Shown: positions 46,484 to 55,899, counted from the first letter of the stretch. The stretch is DNA of 64,000 bases from Pseudoflavitalea sp. G-6-1-2 (GCF_012927185.1 NZ_JABBGB010000002.1:124001-188000); one strand, 5' to 3'. Notes: generated from the sequence alone by a model not told the origin. Made by a program: numbers and translations.

Positions 46484-46542
46484 GGGTCTAAAAAATGAGA
46501 CCCCGGGGTCTATTTTTCACAACATGGAAGCGGTTATTTTTG
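46484..46542. promoter_or_regulatory. AGACCC repeats, 14-bp palindrome and promoter-like element, copy 2
   Basis: AGACCCCGGGGTCT (46498-46511) is a perfect palindrome, with a further GGGTCTA at 46484-46490. On the plus strand CCCCGGGGTCTAT is followed after 21 bases by TATTTTTG (46535-46542), the same spacing as copy 1. The palindrome is 59 bases upstream of the sensor kinase ATG, so it could also be an operator for that operon. Confidence 0.45.
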
Positions 46543-46610
46543 CTCTATCAAATTGATTATCGTTTCAAGATCTACATAGGAGCCACACGATCAGGTATGG
46601 TTAGTAGTCC

Positions 46611-46847
46611 TCATTCATGGGGACTTTCCCTTTTTATACCGGGTACATACAACATGGCTGTACAAAGACAATTCTTTCTTCCTTTGGATTGCAGAATGGA
46701 ATAGTTAACGCAACTGCTGCATCCGTTCCAGAAATCATTTTCCTGCGTGAGTTCGCTAAAAGTTACCGGCTCAAAACCCAGTCTGGCATTCATTTTCATG
46801 ATGGCCAATCCGGTGGTGATGCTGAAGATCTTTGCAGCAGGATACGT
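46611..46847 (-). pseudogene. 3' remnant of a GNAT acetyltransferase
   Basis: The minus-strand frame is open from just after a TAA (46848-46850). It begins AAKIFSITTGLAIMKMNARL, continues GFEPVTFSELTQENDFWNGC, and ends CLCTAMLYVP shortly before the stop at 46611. KMNARLGFEPV is the usual C-terminal strand of GNAT enzymes, but the acetyl-CoA motif (Q/RxxGxG/A) is missing because the 5' two thirds of the gene are gone. It follows the DUF7674-like gene by about 20 bases. A 62-residue protein from an internal ATG is possible but unlikely to work. Confidence 0.5.
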
Positions 46848-46866
46848 TTATTGTATGCGTATGATT

Positions 46867-47226
46867 TTAGCAGCCCGCAGCATTTACCTGCTTTACATAG
46901 AGATTGAACAACGAAGCGGGTATGATGGATTCAACCAATACCAGCTCATTCTTTTGCCTTGGCATAAACAGACTGAACGAATGCACAAAACAGTTCTCGA
47001 TAAGCAGACGCACCAGACTATCGCCTTCTTTGTAGAGTTTTTCAGCAACAGTAAAACATCGTTTGGCGAGGTTCATATTGCGTTCTTCCACGGCTGCACG
47101 GGTGAAGTCGGTGAAAGAATTCATGCTCACATAGATTTCGAGAGAGGGTTTAGTGGAGAGGCAGTTATTGCTTAATCCGGGAATGGTTTCTTTTAAGATA
47201 ACCGGTACTTCGTAACGGGTGATCAT
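46867..47226 (-). CDS. Small DUF7674-like protein
   Basis: The 119-residue soluble helical protein starts MITRYEVPVILKETIPGLSN. A helical core (FTDFTRAAVEERNMNLAKRC, EKLYKEGDSLVRLLIENCFV) and the short end SLFNLYVKQ recall a small Bacteroidota family of unknown function (DUF7674). No signal peptide or catalytic motif is seen. The function is unknown. Confidence 0.7.
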   Translation of the reverse strand: MITRYEVPVILKETIPGLSNNCLSTKPSLEIYVSMNSFTDFTRAAVEERNMNLAKRCFTVAEKLYKEGDSLVRLLIENCFVHSFSLFMPRQKNELVLVESIIPASLFNLYVKQVNAAGC

Positions 47227-47357
47227 AGCTGTAAATTATATGGCAGCATATGCCAAAAAGCAGGCCCGGAGGTTGGGACGATATGTTAAATGCGTTGAAA
47301 TGCAGTGTGTGTAAGATTTGTATGGGTTAATAGGATTTATAGTGATAGATGATCGTA

Positions 47358-47392
47358 CTATCAAAATGGAAGGGAGTATATCATTTTGATAG
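47358..47392. repeat. Perfect 11-bp inverted repeat after the permease gene
   Basis: CTATCAAAATG (47358-47368) and CATTTTGATAG (47382-47392) flank a 13-base loop, 5 bases beyond the permease stop. The stem is AT-rich and lacks a following T-run on either strand, so it is not a standard terminator. Confidence 0.5.
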
Positions 47393-47396
47393 GGTA

Positions 47397-49781
47397 TCAC
47401 TCCATTCTCAATCCATCTACCGGGTCGTTGGAAGCTGCGCCATAGGTTTGCGGAATGATGGTCAACAGTCCCACTCCCATCAGAAATGCAAAGCAGATTA
47501 CCACATTGAGCAATCCAAAATCTACCCTTTGCGGAAAATTGTAGAGGAACATAAATCCGAGGATGTATCCTACAGGCATGGCAATGAGCCCGGCAATCAG
47601 CAGTAATTTGATAAACCCTCCGGACAACATACGAACCAGTATGGCTCTGTCGGCTCCGATCACTTTACGGATGCTGATTTCCTTTCTTCTGGTTTCTACG
47701 GTATGTATCACAATGCCGAGCAATCCCAGTGATGCAACCACAATGGCAATAAAGGCAAGATAGGCCAGCAATGAGACAGTGGCGCTCTGACTAAATCGTG
47801 TTTTCATCTCGGTATCGAGCCAGCTGATGCCTGGTGCTGTTCCGGCATCGGCCGATTTCTTCCAGATGGCGGCGATCTGCTTTTCGAAATTGGCCCTGTT
47901 TTGTCCTGCTTCAACGGTTGCATAAATGTAGGTGCCTGCACGCGGGTTATACCTGAAAGCCAGTGGCTGTACAGCTTTGGCCGGACTCTCATAATTGCAG
48001 TCTTTCACTACACCGGCTATTTCGAGACGGGTGGAATCATTGATCCGCAGTTGCTGCCCGGGTGCATCTGCCATATTCTTTATGCCAAGTGCAGTAACGG
48101 CCTGCTGGTTCAGAATGATGTACTGCTCCGAAGAATCGGAAATGTTTTCCGAAAAATTCCTTCCTGCCACAAAAGGGATCTGCATAGCAGCAATAAAATC
48201 TGCATCGGTAAAATAATAGTTCAGGTTGATGGCTTCAGACGCATCATGCATCCAGGCTTTTGTACGCATGCCACCGAACTGGCTGCCGAAATCTGCCGTG
48301 CCTGCACTCACGTTGCTTACGCCACTGAGAGCAGCAACTTCTTTCTTCATCACAATAGCATTGGTGCCGGTAAGGGAAATGCGCGCCACATTTTCGGTGC
48401 GGTAACCCGGATCGAGCGAAGACATATAGGTGAACTGACGATAAAATGTAGCAAGAAAAATAATCAGCACCAGCGACAGGCTGTATTGAAAAACAATCAG
48501 TGTTTTCTGCAGACTTATGCGGCCCATGATGCGCATGCTGCTGAGTTTTTTCAGTACCTGCAATGGTGCAAAAGCACTCATGATCCATGCAGGAGAAGTA
48601 CCTGCCAGCAAACCAGTGAACAATGCAAAGGCAACAGACCATCCGATGATGCTCCAGTTGTAATGGAAAGAAGATGGGATAAACTCATATCCATCGTTGA
48701 AAGGTGCAAAGCGAATAACGAAGCTTAAGATCACCCATGCGAAAACCAGACTGCACATACTCAGCAATACTGCCTCTGTGATGCACTGACTGAAAATATG
48801 TTTTCGTTTGGCGCCGATGATCTTCCTCACGCCTATTTCCTTTGCGCGTTTCAACGATCTCGATATGGTGAGATTGGTGTAATTGAAGCAGGCGGCGAGC
48901 AGTATCAGCAGTGCAACGCCGCATTCAGTAAGGATCTTGCCCCATGAAGAGGCATTCCCCATTTCGTTCATCAATTCTTCTTTGGCAGGACTGATACTAC
49001 TGAACTGCTGAAGTGCAAAAGCAGTGGAAGAACCCGGCTGCTTTCTGTTCATTTCGTCGCTGAAACTGTTCAGCTGGTTTTGCAGGGCGGCAGTGTTGCT
49101 TCCTTTTTTCATCAGAACAAAAGTGTACCCTGCGTTGAGTGCAAACCAGTCTGAGAATTCCCTCACCGTATTTGCATTAAGGCTGCTTATGCTGGCATAA
49201 GCTTCGAATAAGAAATTTGTTTTGCCTGGCGGCTGCCTGAGAACGGCAGTAACAGTGTAATCTTTTCCTGCCAGTGTAATCAGTTTGCCGATGGCATTGG
49301 AATACCCGAAATATTTTTCAGCAACTGCTTTGGTGAGCACAACGGAATTGGGGGAAGATAAGGCTGTACCTGCATTTCCTGATTCGGGTACAAACCCGAA
49401 CATCCTGAAGAACGAAGGATTGGTATAGGCGCCGTTCAGATTGAATTCTTTTCCGTCTGCTGTTACGGTTCCTTTGAATGAGGGATAGATGCTCACGATA
49501 TCTTCGATATTGGAAGCATCCTGTTGAAGTGCAGAAAACAGTGGCAGCGGTGTGCTGGCCATTTTCCAGTTTGGCGCCTGCTGGGTCTTGTAATCGGAAG
49601 TGATGCGCCAGATACGTTGCTGCAGCGGATGGAAATCATCATAAGAGAAATCGTCCTGCATGCGGATCATGATCATCATGGCAACGGTCATGCTCAGCCC
49701 CAATCCGAATATATGGATAAATGAAATGAATTTATTTCTTCTCAAAGTTCTGATAGCAGTAATAAGGTAACTCCTGAACAT
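47397..49781 (-). CDS. MacB/FtsX-type ABC transporter permease
   Basis: The ATG at 49781 (MFRSYLITAIRTLRRNKFIS) is preferred over an in-frame GTG 24 bases upstream because the family begins this way; this gives 794 residues. Layout is as in the permease at 3525: TM near 25, MacB periplasmic domain, TMs with SLKRAKEIGVRKIIGAKRKH, second periplasmic domain, and three C-terminal TMs with ETRRKEISIRKVIGADRA. No ATPase gene is adjacent. The 16-bp inverted repeat CCAGTT-TTAC-AACTGG (49827-49842) lies 46 bases upstream and could be an operator. Confidence 0.87.
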   Translation of the reverse strand: MFRSYLITAIRTLRRNKFISFIHIFGLGLSMTVAMMIMIRMQDDFSYDDFHPLQQRIWRITSDYKTQQAPNWKMASTPLPLFSALQQDASNIEDIVSIYPSFKGTVTADGKEFNLNGAYTNPSFFRMFGFVPESGNAGTALSSPNSVVLTKAVAEKYFGYSNAIGKLITLAGKDYTVTAVLRQPPGKTNFLFEAYASISSLNANTVREFSDWFALNAGYTFVLMKKGSNTAALQNQLNSFSDEMNRKQPGSSTAFALQQFSSISPAKEELMNEMGNASSWGKILTECGVALLILLAACFNYTNLTISRSLKRAKEIGVRKIIGAKRKHIFSQCITEAVLLSMCSLVFAWVILSFVIRFAPFNDGYEFIPSSFHYNWSIIGWSVAFALFTGLLAGTSPAWIMSAFAPLQVLKKLSSMRIMGRISLQKTLIVFQYSLSLVLIIFLATFYRQFTYMSSLDPGYRTENVARISLTGTNAIVMKKEVAALSGVSNVSAGTADFGSQFGGMRTKAWMHDASEAINLNYYFTDADFIAAMQIPFVAGRNFSENISDSSEQYIILNQQAVTALGIKNMADAPGQQLRINDSTRLEIAGVVKDCNYESPAKAVQPLAFRYNPRAGTYIYATVEAGQNRANFEKQIAAIWKKSADAGTAPGISWLDTEMKTRFSQSATVSLLAYLAFIAIVVASLGLLGIVIHTVETRRKEISIRKVIGADRAILVRMLSGGFIKLLLIAGLIAMPVGYILGFMFLYNFPQRVDFGLLNVVICFAFLMGVGLLTIIPQTYGAASNDPVDGLRME

Positions 49782-49921
49782 GGGTTCGGTTGTTTGATGG
49801 TTCACGGGTTTGAAACCAAGAGAATGCCAGTTTTACAACTGGCTAATAATCAGCATTCTGAAGTTAAGCTATTATTCAATGCTGTCCGCTTTTGCAACAA
49901 CTGGTGACCGGTTTAACCCCA

Positions 49922-49954
49922 TAAAAAGGTACAGCAACCCGAAGGTTGCTGTAC
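49922..49954 (-). terminator. Intrinsic terminator of the VWA gene
   Basis: On the minus strand GTACAGCAACC pairs perfectly with GGTTGCTGTAC around the tetraloop TTCG, followed by TTTTT. It lies 30 bases past the VWA gene stop. Confidence 0.88.
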
Positions 49955-49983
49955 AGTGTGGGATTAATGGCAAGGGCGCGGAT

Positions 49984-51828
49984 TTAGTCGTTGATCTTTT
50001 CTACCAGCCCGATGAACTCTTTCCGGTAACCTTCTTTGTCTTTACCTATGGCGCTGGTGGCGAGTTTGAGTACCTGATTGTAACTGGAGTTGGCAGCAAA
50101 TTCACTTTTTCTCAGCAACATGCCAAATTCAGCAACAGCTGCCGACCAGCGGAAATTCTCCGATGCTTGGAATGCATTGTTTGTCTGCTGCTGCACTGCA
50201 AATGATATCTCCCGGCTATTATCCTCGTTTGGATTTTTGTACCTCAGTTTAACCGTTGCAAGCTCTGTTGAATTGCTCGCACTGGTGAGCCGGGTGCGTT
50301 GATATTTGAGTGAATCATCTTCCGGCAAATCGCTTTTTACACCAACAGGAATTATTTCGTACAATGCAGTAACAGTATGGCCTGAGCCGAGTTCACCTGC
50401 ATCCTTCTGGTCGTTTTTGAAATCTTCGGCATTCAGTGCGCGGTTCTCGTAACCGATCAGCCGGTATGCCTGCACTTTGGTGGGATTGAATTCGAGTTGC
50501 AGCTTAACGTCTTTGGCTATAGTGAAGAGAGTTCCGCCAAATTCTTTCACCAGCACCTTTCTGGCTTCGGTGATATTGTCGATGTACGCATAATTGCCGT
50601 TGCCTTTATCGGCCAGCGTTTCCATCTTAGAGTCTTTGTAATTGCCGGTTCCGAAACCAAGAACAGTGAGGTAGATGCCGTCTTTTCTCTTTTGCTCTAT
50701 GAGCTTTTCCATATCGGCATTGCTCGACATGCCTACATTGAAATCTCCGTCAGTGGCGAGTATCACGCGGTTGTTGCCTGATTTGAGAAAATGCTCTTTG
50801 CAAGTTGCATAAGCCAGCTGAATGCCTTCGCCCCCTGCAGTTGAACCGCCAGCCTCCAATTTATCAAGCGCTTCGCGGATAGTGCGTTTGTCGTTGCCGG
50901 ATGTAGGTTTGAGCACCAGTCCGGCTGCGCCTGCATAAACCACAATGGACACATGATCCTGCGGACGAAGCTGTTCTATGAGCAGCGACAAAGATGATTT
51001 CAGCAGCGGGAGTTTGTTTTCTTCATCCATCGACCCTGAAACATCGATGAGGAAAACGAGATTGGAAGGAGGAAGCAATTCATTAGAGATTGTTTTGCCC
51101 TGCAAACCGATATGCAACAACTGATGACTGGGATTCCAGGGAGCAGGCGCCATTTCTGTGATCACCGAAAGCGGCAGATTATTGGCTGGCTGAGGATAAT
51201 CGTAATCGAAATAGTTGATCATTTCTTCGATGCGGATGGCATTGGTTGGAGGCGGAGTGCCGTCGTTGATGAATCTGCGGAGATTGCTGTAGCTCGCAGC
51301 ATCCACATCGATAGAAAAAGTTGAGAGCGGATTGCGGAGCGTGTTCCGGAAACCGGTTTCTGTGATGCCGTCGTATTCTTCTGTATTGAATTCGGGCGTT
51401 GCAGTTGGCGATTTATCAATATAGCCTTTGCCTTTGACAGCATCCCCGTTAGTGGTATAGTTCATTACCATCATTCTGTGGGGTTCGGGCGTATAAGATA
51501 TGTCCACTATTTTTTCCAGCTCTGGCGCAATCCAGGTGAGTGTAATATTGATAGTGCTGCTGTTTTTCACTTTGATCTCCCGCGTTTGATATCCGGAGGC
51601 ACTGATCACCAGCGTAGGCGCTTTCTTCCCAGTAAGTTTTAATTTGTAGAAGCCCTTGCTATTGGTTTGAACACTGTTTGTAGTGCCCTTCTCCATAACT
51701 GTAGCATTACTGACCGGCTTGCCGTTCTCCTGAACAGTACCACTGACCGTTTGGGGAATTTGATGGCGGATGAATGCGGACAGCACTGTAATGATAAGTG
51801 CCACCAACACAAAAAGTTTCCATTTCAT
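49984..51828 (-). CDS. VWA-domain protein with carboxypeptidase-regulatory-like N-terminus (YfbK-like)
   Basis: The 614-residue protein has an N-terminal membrane/signal segment (residues 5-20), a CarboxypepD_reg-like beta-sandwich (about 28-100; VSGTVQENGKPVSNATVMEK), the VWA-associated block (FSIDVDAASYSNLRRFINDG), a VWA domain with intact MIDAS DVSGSMDEE (about 261) and ATDGDFNVG, and the C-terminal DUF3520-like region. Such proteins sit in the envelope and bind divalent metal and a partner protein. It is transcribed alone and ends in a strong terminator. Confidence 0.9.
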   Translation of the reverse strand: MKWKLFVLVALIITVLSAFIRHQIPQTVSGTVQENGKPVSNATVMEKGTTNSVQTNSKGFYKLKLTGKKAPTLVISASGYQTREIKVKNSSTINITLTWIAPELEKIVDISYTPEPHRMMVMNYTTNGDAVKGKGYIDKSPTATPEFNTEEYDGITETGFRNTLRNPLSTFSIDVDAASYSNLRRFINDGTPPPTNAIRIEEMINYFDYDYPQPANNLPLSVITEMAPAPWNPSHQLLHIGLQGKTISNELLPPSNLVFLIDVSGSMDEENKLPLLKSSLSLLIEQLRPQDHVSIVVYAGAAGLVLKPTSGNDKRTIREALDKLEAGGSTAGGEGIQLAYATCKEHFLKSGNNRVILATDGDFNVGMSSNADMEKLIEQKRKDGIYLTVLGFGTGNYKDSKMETLADKGNGNYAYIDNITEARKVLVKEFGGTLFTIAKDVKLQLEFNPTKVQAYRLIGYENRALNAEDFKNDQKDAGELGSGHTVTALYEIIPVGVKSDLPEDDSLKYQRTRLTSASNSTELATVKLRYKNPNEDNSREISFAVQQQTNNAFQASENFRWSAAVAEFGMLLRKSEFAANSSYNQVLKLATSAIGKDKEGYRKEFIGLVEKIND

Positions 51829-51991
51829 GACTATGATTTTTGGTTCGGAATAGCGGGCCCGGGTCTGAGATGCAGCTACGGGCAGAATTGCATAACAGGC
51901 TGAACTGCTTTATTGAACAAGTACTGTATTCTGCTTGTACCAGATGGATTATGATCGATTTACCTTAATTTGTCCGGGCAATAATTGTCCT

Positions 51992-53938
51992 ATGGCCGCA
52001 AAAGCATCAACGGGTATAGCTCTTCCGCTTTTATTGTTTGTACTGCTATCGATCTGCAACGCCACACTGCATGCTCAGGATAACACCGGAACCAGCAAGA
52101 AATTTGCTGAGCTCCTGACTATGTACAGGCAACAGCAAATCGATGATACCAGTTATCTGAAACTTGCCGATTCACTGGCAGACTTGTCTTATAATGAAGA
52201 CAGCCTGGAACAATGGCTGCTCCCCTATCAGCAACTCGCTTTCTCCGATAATAAGTACGCACTATATCGCATCAATTATTACAGACACCTGCGCAAACTC
52301 TCCGATAACAAAAACAGATACGGCAGCGCCATTTACTATTCGGAAAAAAGAAATGAAGAAAGAATACGTCAGAATCTGGTGGTGGATGGCGAAATCACCA
52401 ACGGCGATCTCTATGCCATGGCCGTGCATGTAACCAATAAAGATTATGCAAAAGTGTTTGCCAGTTACAATCAGGTGAAACCACTGATACTGGGCATGAC
52501 TGCTCATATTGCTGCGGAAGACAAAGCCGCACATCCGGAAAGTGTTTCACTCGCATTTGCCATTCTCGATGTGGCAGCAACCGCCGCCTGGAAAACCGGC
52601 AACACAGCCCTGCTCGACGAAATGATCGTCGAAGCCCGCCGGATGCTCTCTGAAATAAATCTGCAGCCGGTAAAATACAGTGAGTTCATAGTGTATTGCA
52701 GGTATATCAGTCATTGCCTCGATTTCTACAAAGCCATACTCACCAACGATCATAAAGAAGTAGAAAATGCACTCGCCATCTGTTTGTCGGAGGTTAAGCT
52801 CGACGCGTTTGGCGAGATCAATTCCCCAACGGAGTATGCCTGCGATAAATACATGGAAGCATTCGATTATTATTACGATCGCAGGCAGCTGGACAGTGCA
52901 CAGAAATACCTCAACCTTGTTCGCAGTGTGGTAGAGATCGATAAAGAATTTGAGAATGAGCGAATGTCGTTCTGGCTCGAAGCAGACAGCAGACTGCAGG
53001 CGAGCTTTGGCAAATATGAAGCAGCGTACCGATCCATCCGCCGTGCATTCGATATGATGAACAAGGCCTACAACACAGTGAACACCGATAAAGACAATAA
53101 CCTCTATGCCATGGCAAAGGCAGAGAATACACATAAGGAATTGTTGCTGGCTGTAGAAGAAAAGAACAAGGCAGAAAAATCTAACCTGATACTGTTCACC
53201 ATACTGGGCGTACTGATTTCCGGCGGCATTGTTGCTTTTCTCGTGTATCAGTCGAAACAGCGGCAAAGATTGAACAGCCTGCAATTGAGTCTGGCCCGCA
53301 ATTTTCATGATGAACTCGGTCCGATGGTGTTGTATGCGAATCTACTGCTGAAAAAAGAATCGGAAAGCAATTCTTCTCAACGCATATCGGAGGCGAGAGC
53401 GCAGATAAAGCAGATCATGGAATCGATCAGGAGCATTTCAAAGGATCTGAAAACAGTACAGTTCAAAACAATCTCACAGTTTTGTGATGATATTGCCGCC
53501 CTGCTTCAGAAAATCAAAAGCTCTACAGGCATCGATCATAAAACAGAGTTTGCAGGTACCGCTCAGATATTGACAGATCTGCAATACAACAATCTGAAGA
53601 AGATACTGAGCGAGCTGATCACCAACTCCATCAAACATTCGGAATGTGAACTGATAACGGTGAAGATCAGTGTAACGGAAAACAAATTAAAGATCACATA
53701 TGCAGATGATGGCGGTGGATTGCCGCCGGGTTTCGATGTTAATCAGACATTGACATCATTTGAGGAAGAGGATACAATGGATGTTGGGCAGGATGCTTAT
53801 ACCTCTGCGGGTATTGGCTTGCAGAATATCAAGGAAAGAACGGAGTTGTTGAAGGGCGTGTTTGTGATCAATAATTTTTATCCGGATGGATATTGGGTGG
53901 AATTGATGGTGCCGGTGAGTAAGGAAGTGAATGTGTGA
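51992..53938 (+). CDS. Orphan NarL-type sensor histidine kinase with TPR-like sensor
   Basis: The ATG at 51992 gives 648 residues with a signal peptide (MAAKASTGIALPLLLFVLLS, then CNATLHAQ). A TPR-like helical periplasmic region (about 30-380) leads to a single TM (about 400-420; LILFTILGVLISGGIVAFLV), a HisKA_3 box ARNFHDELGPMVLYANLLLK (H439) and an HATPase with LITNSIKHSE, YADDGGGLPPG and GIGLQNIKERTELL. No response regulator gene is beside it, so its partner is elsewhere. An upstream in-frame ATG at 51944 would misplace the signal. Confidence 0.88.
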   Translation: MAAKASTGIALPLLLFVLLSICNATLHAQDNTGTSKKFAELLTMYRQQQIDDTSYLKLADSLADLSYNEDSLEQWLLPYQQLAFSDNKYALYRINYYRHLRKLSDNKNRYGSAIYYSEKRNEERIRQNLVVDGEITNGDLYAMAVHVTNKDYAKVFASYNQVKPLILGMTAHIAAEDKAAHPESVSLAFAILDVAATAAWKTGNTALLDEMIVEARRMLSEINLQPVKYSEFIVYCRYISHCLDFYKAILTNDHKEVENALAICLSEVKLDAFGEINSPTEYACDKYMEAFDYYYDRRQLDSAQKYLNLVRSVVEIDKEFENERMSFWLEADSRLQASFGKYEAAYRSIRRAFDMMNKAYNTVNTDKDNNLYAMAKAENTHKELLLAVEEKNKAEKSNLILFTILGVLISGGIVAFLVYQSKQRQRLNSLQLSLARNFHDELGPMVLYANLLLKKESESNSSQRISEARAQIKQIMESIRSISKDLKTVQFKTISQFCDDIAALLQKIKSSTGIDHKTEFAGTAQILTDLQYNNLKKILSELITNSIKHSECELITVKISVTENKLKITYADDGGGLPPGFDVNQTLTSFEEEDTMDVGQDAYTSAGIGLQNIKERTELLKGVFVINNFYPDGYWVELMVPVSKEVNV

Positions 53939-54058
53939 GTTAGAAGGGTATTACAAATTAACAAAGTCAATAAAATTTTCGCATGCGAATTCAAAGTCTT
54001 CTGATTTTACTTTTCAAATCTGAAGTTTTGCATGTAGTCAATATCAGATTGGTAATTA

Positions 54059-55186
54059 TTATTTTTTACCATTATACGCGGGAATCCACCTGTCTCTCAT
54101 CCTCAGAAACGGCTGCTCAATTATTTTATAAGAAAGTGCAGCAAGAGCGATGGACAGAACCACTGAAATCACACAAAGCATGAATGTTCCTTCCATAAAA
54201 GTTCCTGCCGTAATTTTTTTCAACGGAATGATTACTCCGCTCAGATGTATCAGATAAATAGAATAGGAGATCATGCTGATAAATGTTATCACTGCATATC
54301 GCTTTGTAAACCGGGTGTAATAAAGTCCGATTATGATCAACGCAGTGCCGCTGCCATTCACCGGAAAATACAATTGAGACCAATACGTGCTGTTAGGGAT
54401 CTTTACTTTGATCACTCCGGCTGCGAAGCACAAAATAATGCCTGCTGCAAGACTGATTTTCGATGCAAACTTCGCCTGGAGGAATTTCATTTTATGCACA
54501 TACGCAGCGATTAATCCATAAGCAACAGCATCGAACCTGCGGAACACTGCTATGCATCCCCATGAAGTACAATCAGGATTGTACAGCCTGATAATTATCT
54601 GTATGATAATTATCAGTAATGCTACCTGAACATAATAGAAACCCATCCTCGTTGAGAGCCCGAATGTTTTTCTGCACAGATAAGCAGCAAACAACAATAA
54701 GGGAATCGACAGATAAGACCATTCTTCGATACCCAGACTCCACGACTCGCCGAAGAATGCGGGTGGCGGACTGCTGAGGTTTTGAAGAAAGAAAAGATAC
54801 TTCCAGTCGATAGCAACCGGACTGATCCAGCAGTTATAAACGATGAGATAAATAAAATAAAGAATAAAGTAAAGAGGTAAGGTTCTGAACCAGCGGCGAG
54901 CCCAGAAGTTACCGATATGTTTCAATGATAAGTTATCCGGAAACCGGTTAAACAGATCTATCAGCATTCCTCCGATCAGAAAGCCACTGAGCGAAAAAAA
55001 CAACTCTACGCCCAGGAAAGTGGCATACCATAAATAAGGAATGGAAGCGGAGTACAGGTTAGTGAGGGTATGTGCCAAAAATACAATCAATACGGCGCAG
55101 CATCGTGCAATATCCAAACCATAGTTCCTGTGAGAAGCTTCAGTGCTGTTTTTATTAAAGGTAATCTCCCGGACTATTTCAACCAT
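54059..55186 (-). CDS. Acyltransferase 3 family membrane protein (OafA/YrhL-like)
   Basis: The 375-residue protein has about ten TMs and the family markers GLDIARCCAVLIVFLAHT (H in TM1), FFSLSGFLIGGML, FWARRWFRTLPLYF (RxxR) and ESWSLGIEEWSYLSIPLLLF. It would transfer acetyl or similar groups to an extracytoplasmic glycan. It could modify the surface glycan made by the operon at 58-63 kb, but it is on the opposite strand and 1 kb away. Confidence 0.9.
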   Translation of the reverse strand: MVEIVREITFNKNSTEASHRNYGLDIARCCAVLIVFLAHTLTNLYSASIPYLWYATFLGVELFFSLSGFLIGGMLIDLFNRFPDNLSLKHIGNFWARRWFRTLPLYFILYFIYLIVYNCWISPVAIDWKYLFFLQNLSSPPPAFFGESWSLGIEEWSYLSIPLLLFAAYLCRKTFGLSTRMGFYYVQVALLIIIIQIIIRLYNPDCTSWGCIAVFRRFDAVAYGLIAAYVHKMKFLQAKFASKISLAAGIILCFAAGVIKVKIPNSTYWSQLYFPVNGSGTALIIIGLYYTRFTKRYAVITFISMISYSIYLIHLSGVIIPLKKITAGTFMEGTFMLCVISVVLSIALAALSYKIIEQPFLRMRDRWIPAYNGKK

Positions 55187-55432
55187 TTGCTTGCTGGTGT
55201 ATTGATAGATTAATCAGTGATGATGAAAAGTAAAACTATATAAATTAAGTGATACCGGAACCTGATAAAGTGGGTGCTGACTTATACAGATGTCGTTGCT
55301 AAAAACTGCATGCAACAATTCGCATGCGCAAGGTGGTGGCCGTTGTGTTAAACCTTCCCGCCTGCCCCTTTACATAAACTTCCACAGCCGGAAAAATCTT
55401 TTGAAAATCAACCTCTTTTTTTAACTTTTTTT

Positions 55433-55462
55433 TGGATCACATATCAAACTATACGTATATTT
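55433..55462 (+). promoter_or_regulatory. Strong consensus promoter in the non-coding stretch
   Basis: TTG (55431-55433), a spacer of 21 bases, then TATATTTG (55455-55462) match the Bacteroidota consensus fully. The predicted start is near 55468. No protein start follows for almost 700 bases, which is unusual and points to an RNA gene or long leader. Confidence 0.65.
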
Positions 55463-55467
55463 GAATA

Positions 55468-55779
55468 AGCATACAACGCAACATTATTCCAACCTTCTAA
55501 TTAAGCCCTTATCGTGCGATTCGTACAAATCGCAGTCTCTTGGCAGGTTACTGATTTTAGCACTCTTGGTTAATTTTTGATTATTCAACCTTTCTGTTTT
55601 TGGGTATCATAGTGGTCTCCGTAGTCCACTAATCACAGATCATTCCGAATTCAATTATTGCAAGTTCTTAAAGAACGTTGTGTAGTTAATCTATGCACCT
55701 GTTCTTCATCATAAAGATATTTTTCGCTAGGACTTCAGGGCTAAATCGGGCCGGTAGTTTTTACTACCGGTCTTTCTTA
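55468..55779 (+). ncRNA. Candidate structured non-coding RNA or long leader
   Basis: The region from the promoter at 55433 to the terminator at 55748 has no reading frame of coding quality but several helices: TGCGATT/AATCGCA (55515-55533 area), AGTGG/CCACT (55611-55630), GTTCT/AGAAC (55664-55676), and a closing pair AGCCCT (55504-55509) with AGGGCT (55737-55742). The size of about 310 bases fits a housekeeping-type RNA, but I see no tmRNA, RNase P, SRP or 6S signature. It may instead be an untranslated leader of the operon at 56154. Confidence 0.4.
55748..55778 (+). terminator. Intrinsic terminator, copy 1 of a duplicated element
   Basis: CCGGTAG pairs with CTACCGG around TTTTTA, extended by G-U/G-C pairs, then TTTCTT. 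The surrounding 50 bases recur as copy 2 about 114 bases further on. Confidence 0.75.
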
Positions 55780-55867
55780 AAACCACGCAAAGTTCACAGC
55801 GAAAGGATGCCGGAGAAATTCTCCACACATCTTAAACTAGTTTCGTTAAGGTTTCAGAGCTAAAACA

Positions 55868-55899
55868 GGCCAGTAGTTTATACTACCGGCCATTTTTTT
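55868..55899 (+). terminator. Intrinsic terminator, copy 2 of a duplicated element
   Basis: GGCCAGTAG pairs with CTACCGGCC (one A/C mismatch) around TTTATA, then A and TTTTTTT. With flank (TTTCGTTAAGGTTTCAGAGC) it is a diverged copy of the element at 55724-55778. Confidence 0.75.

Noticed and set aside
55468-55779. tmRNA, RNase P RNA, SRP RNA or 6S RNA identity for the non-coding stretch
   Set aside because: None of the conserved sequence blocks of these RNAs could be found; only generic helices are seen.
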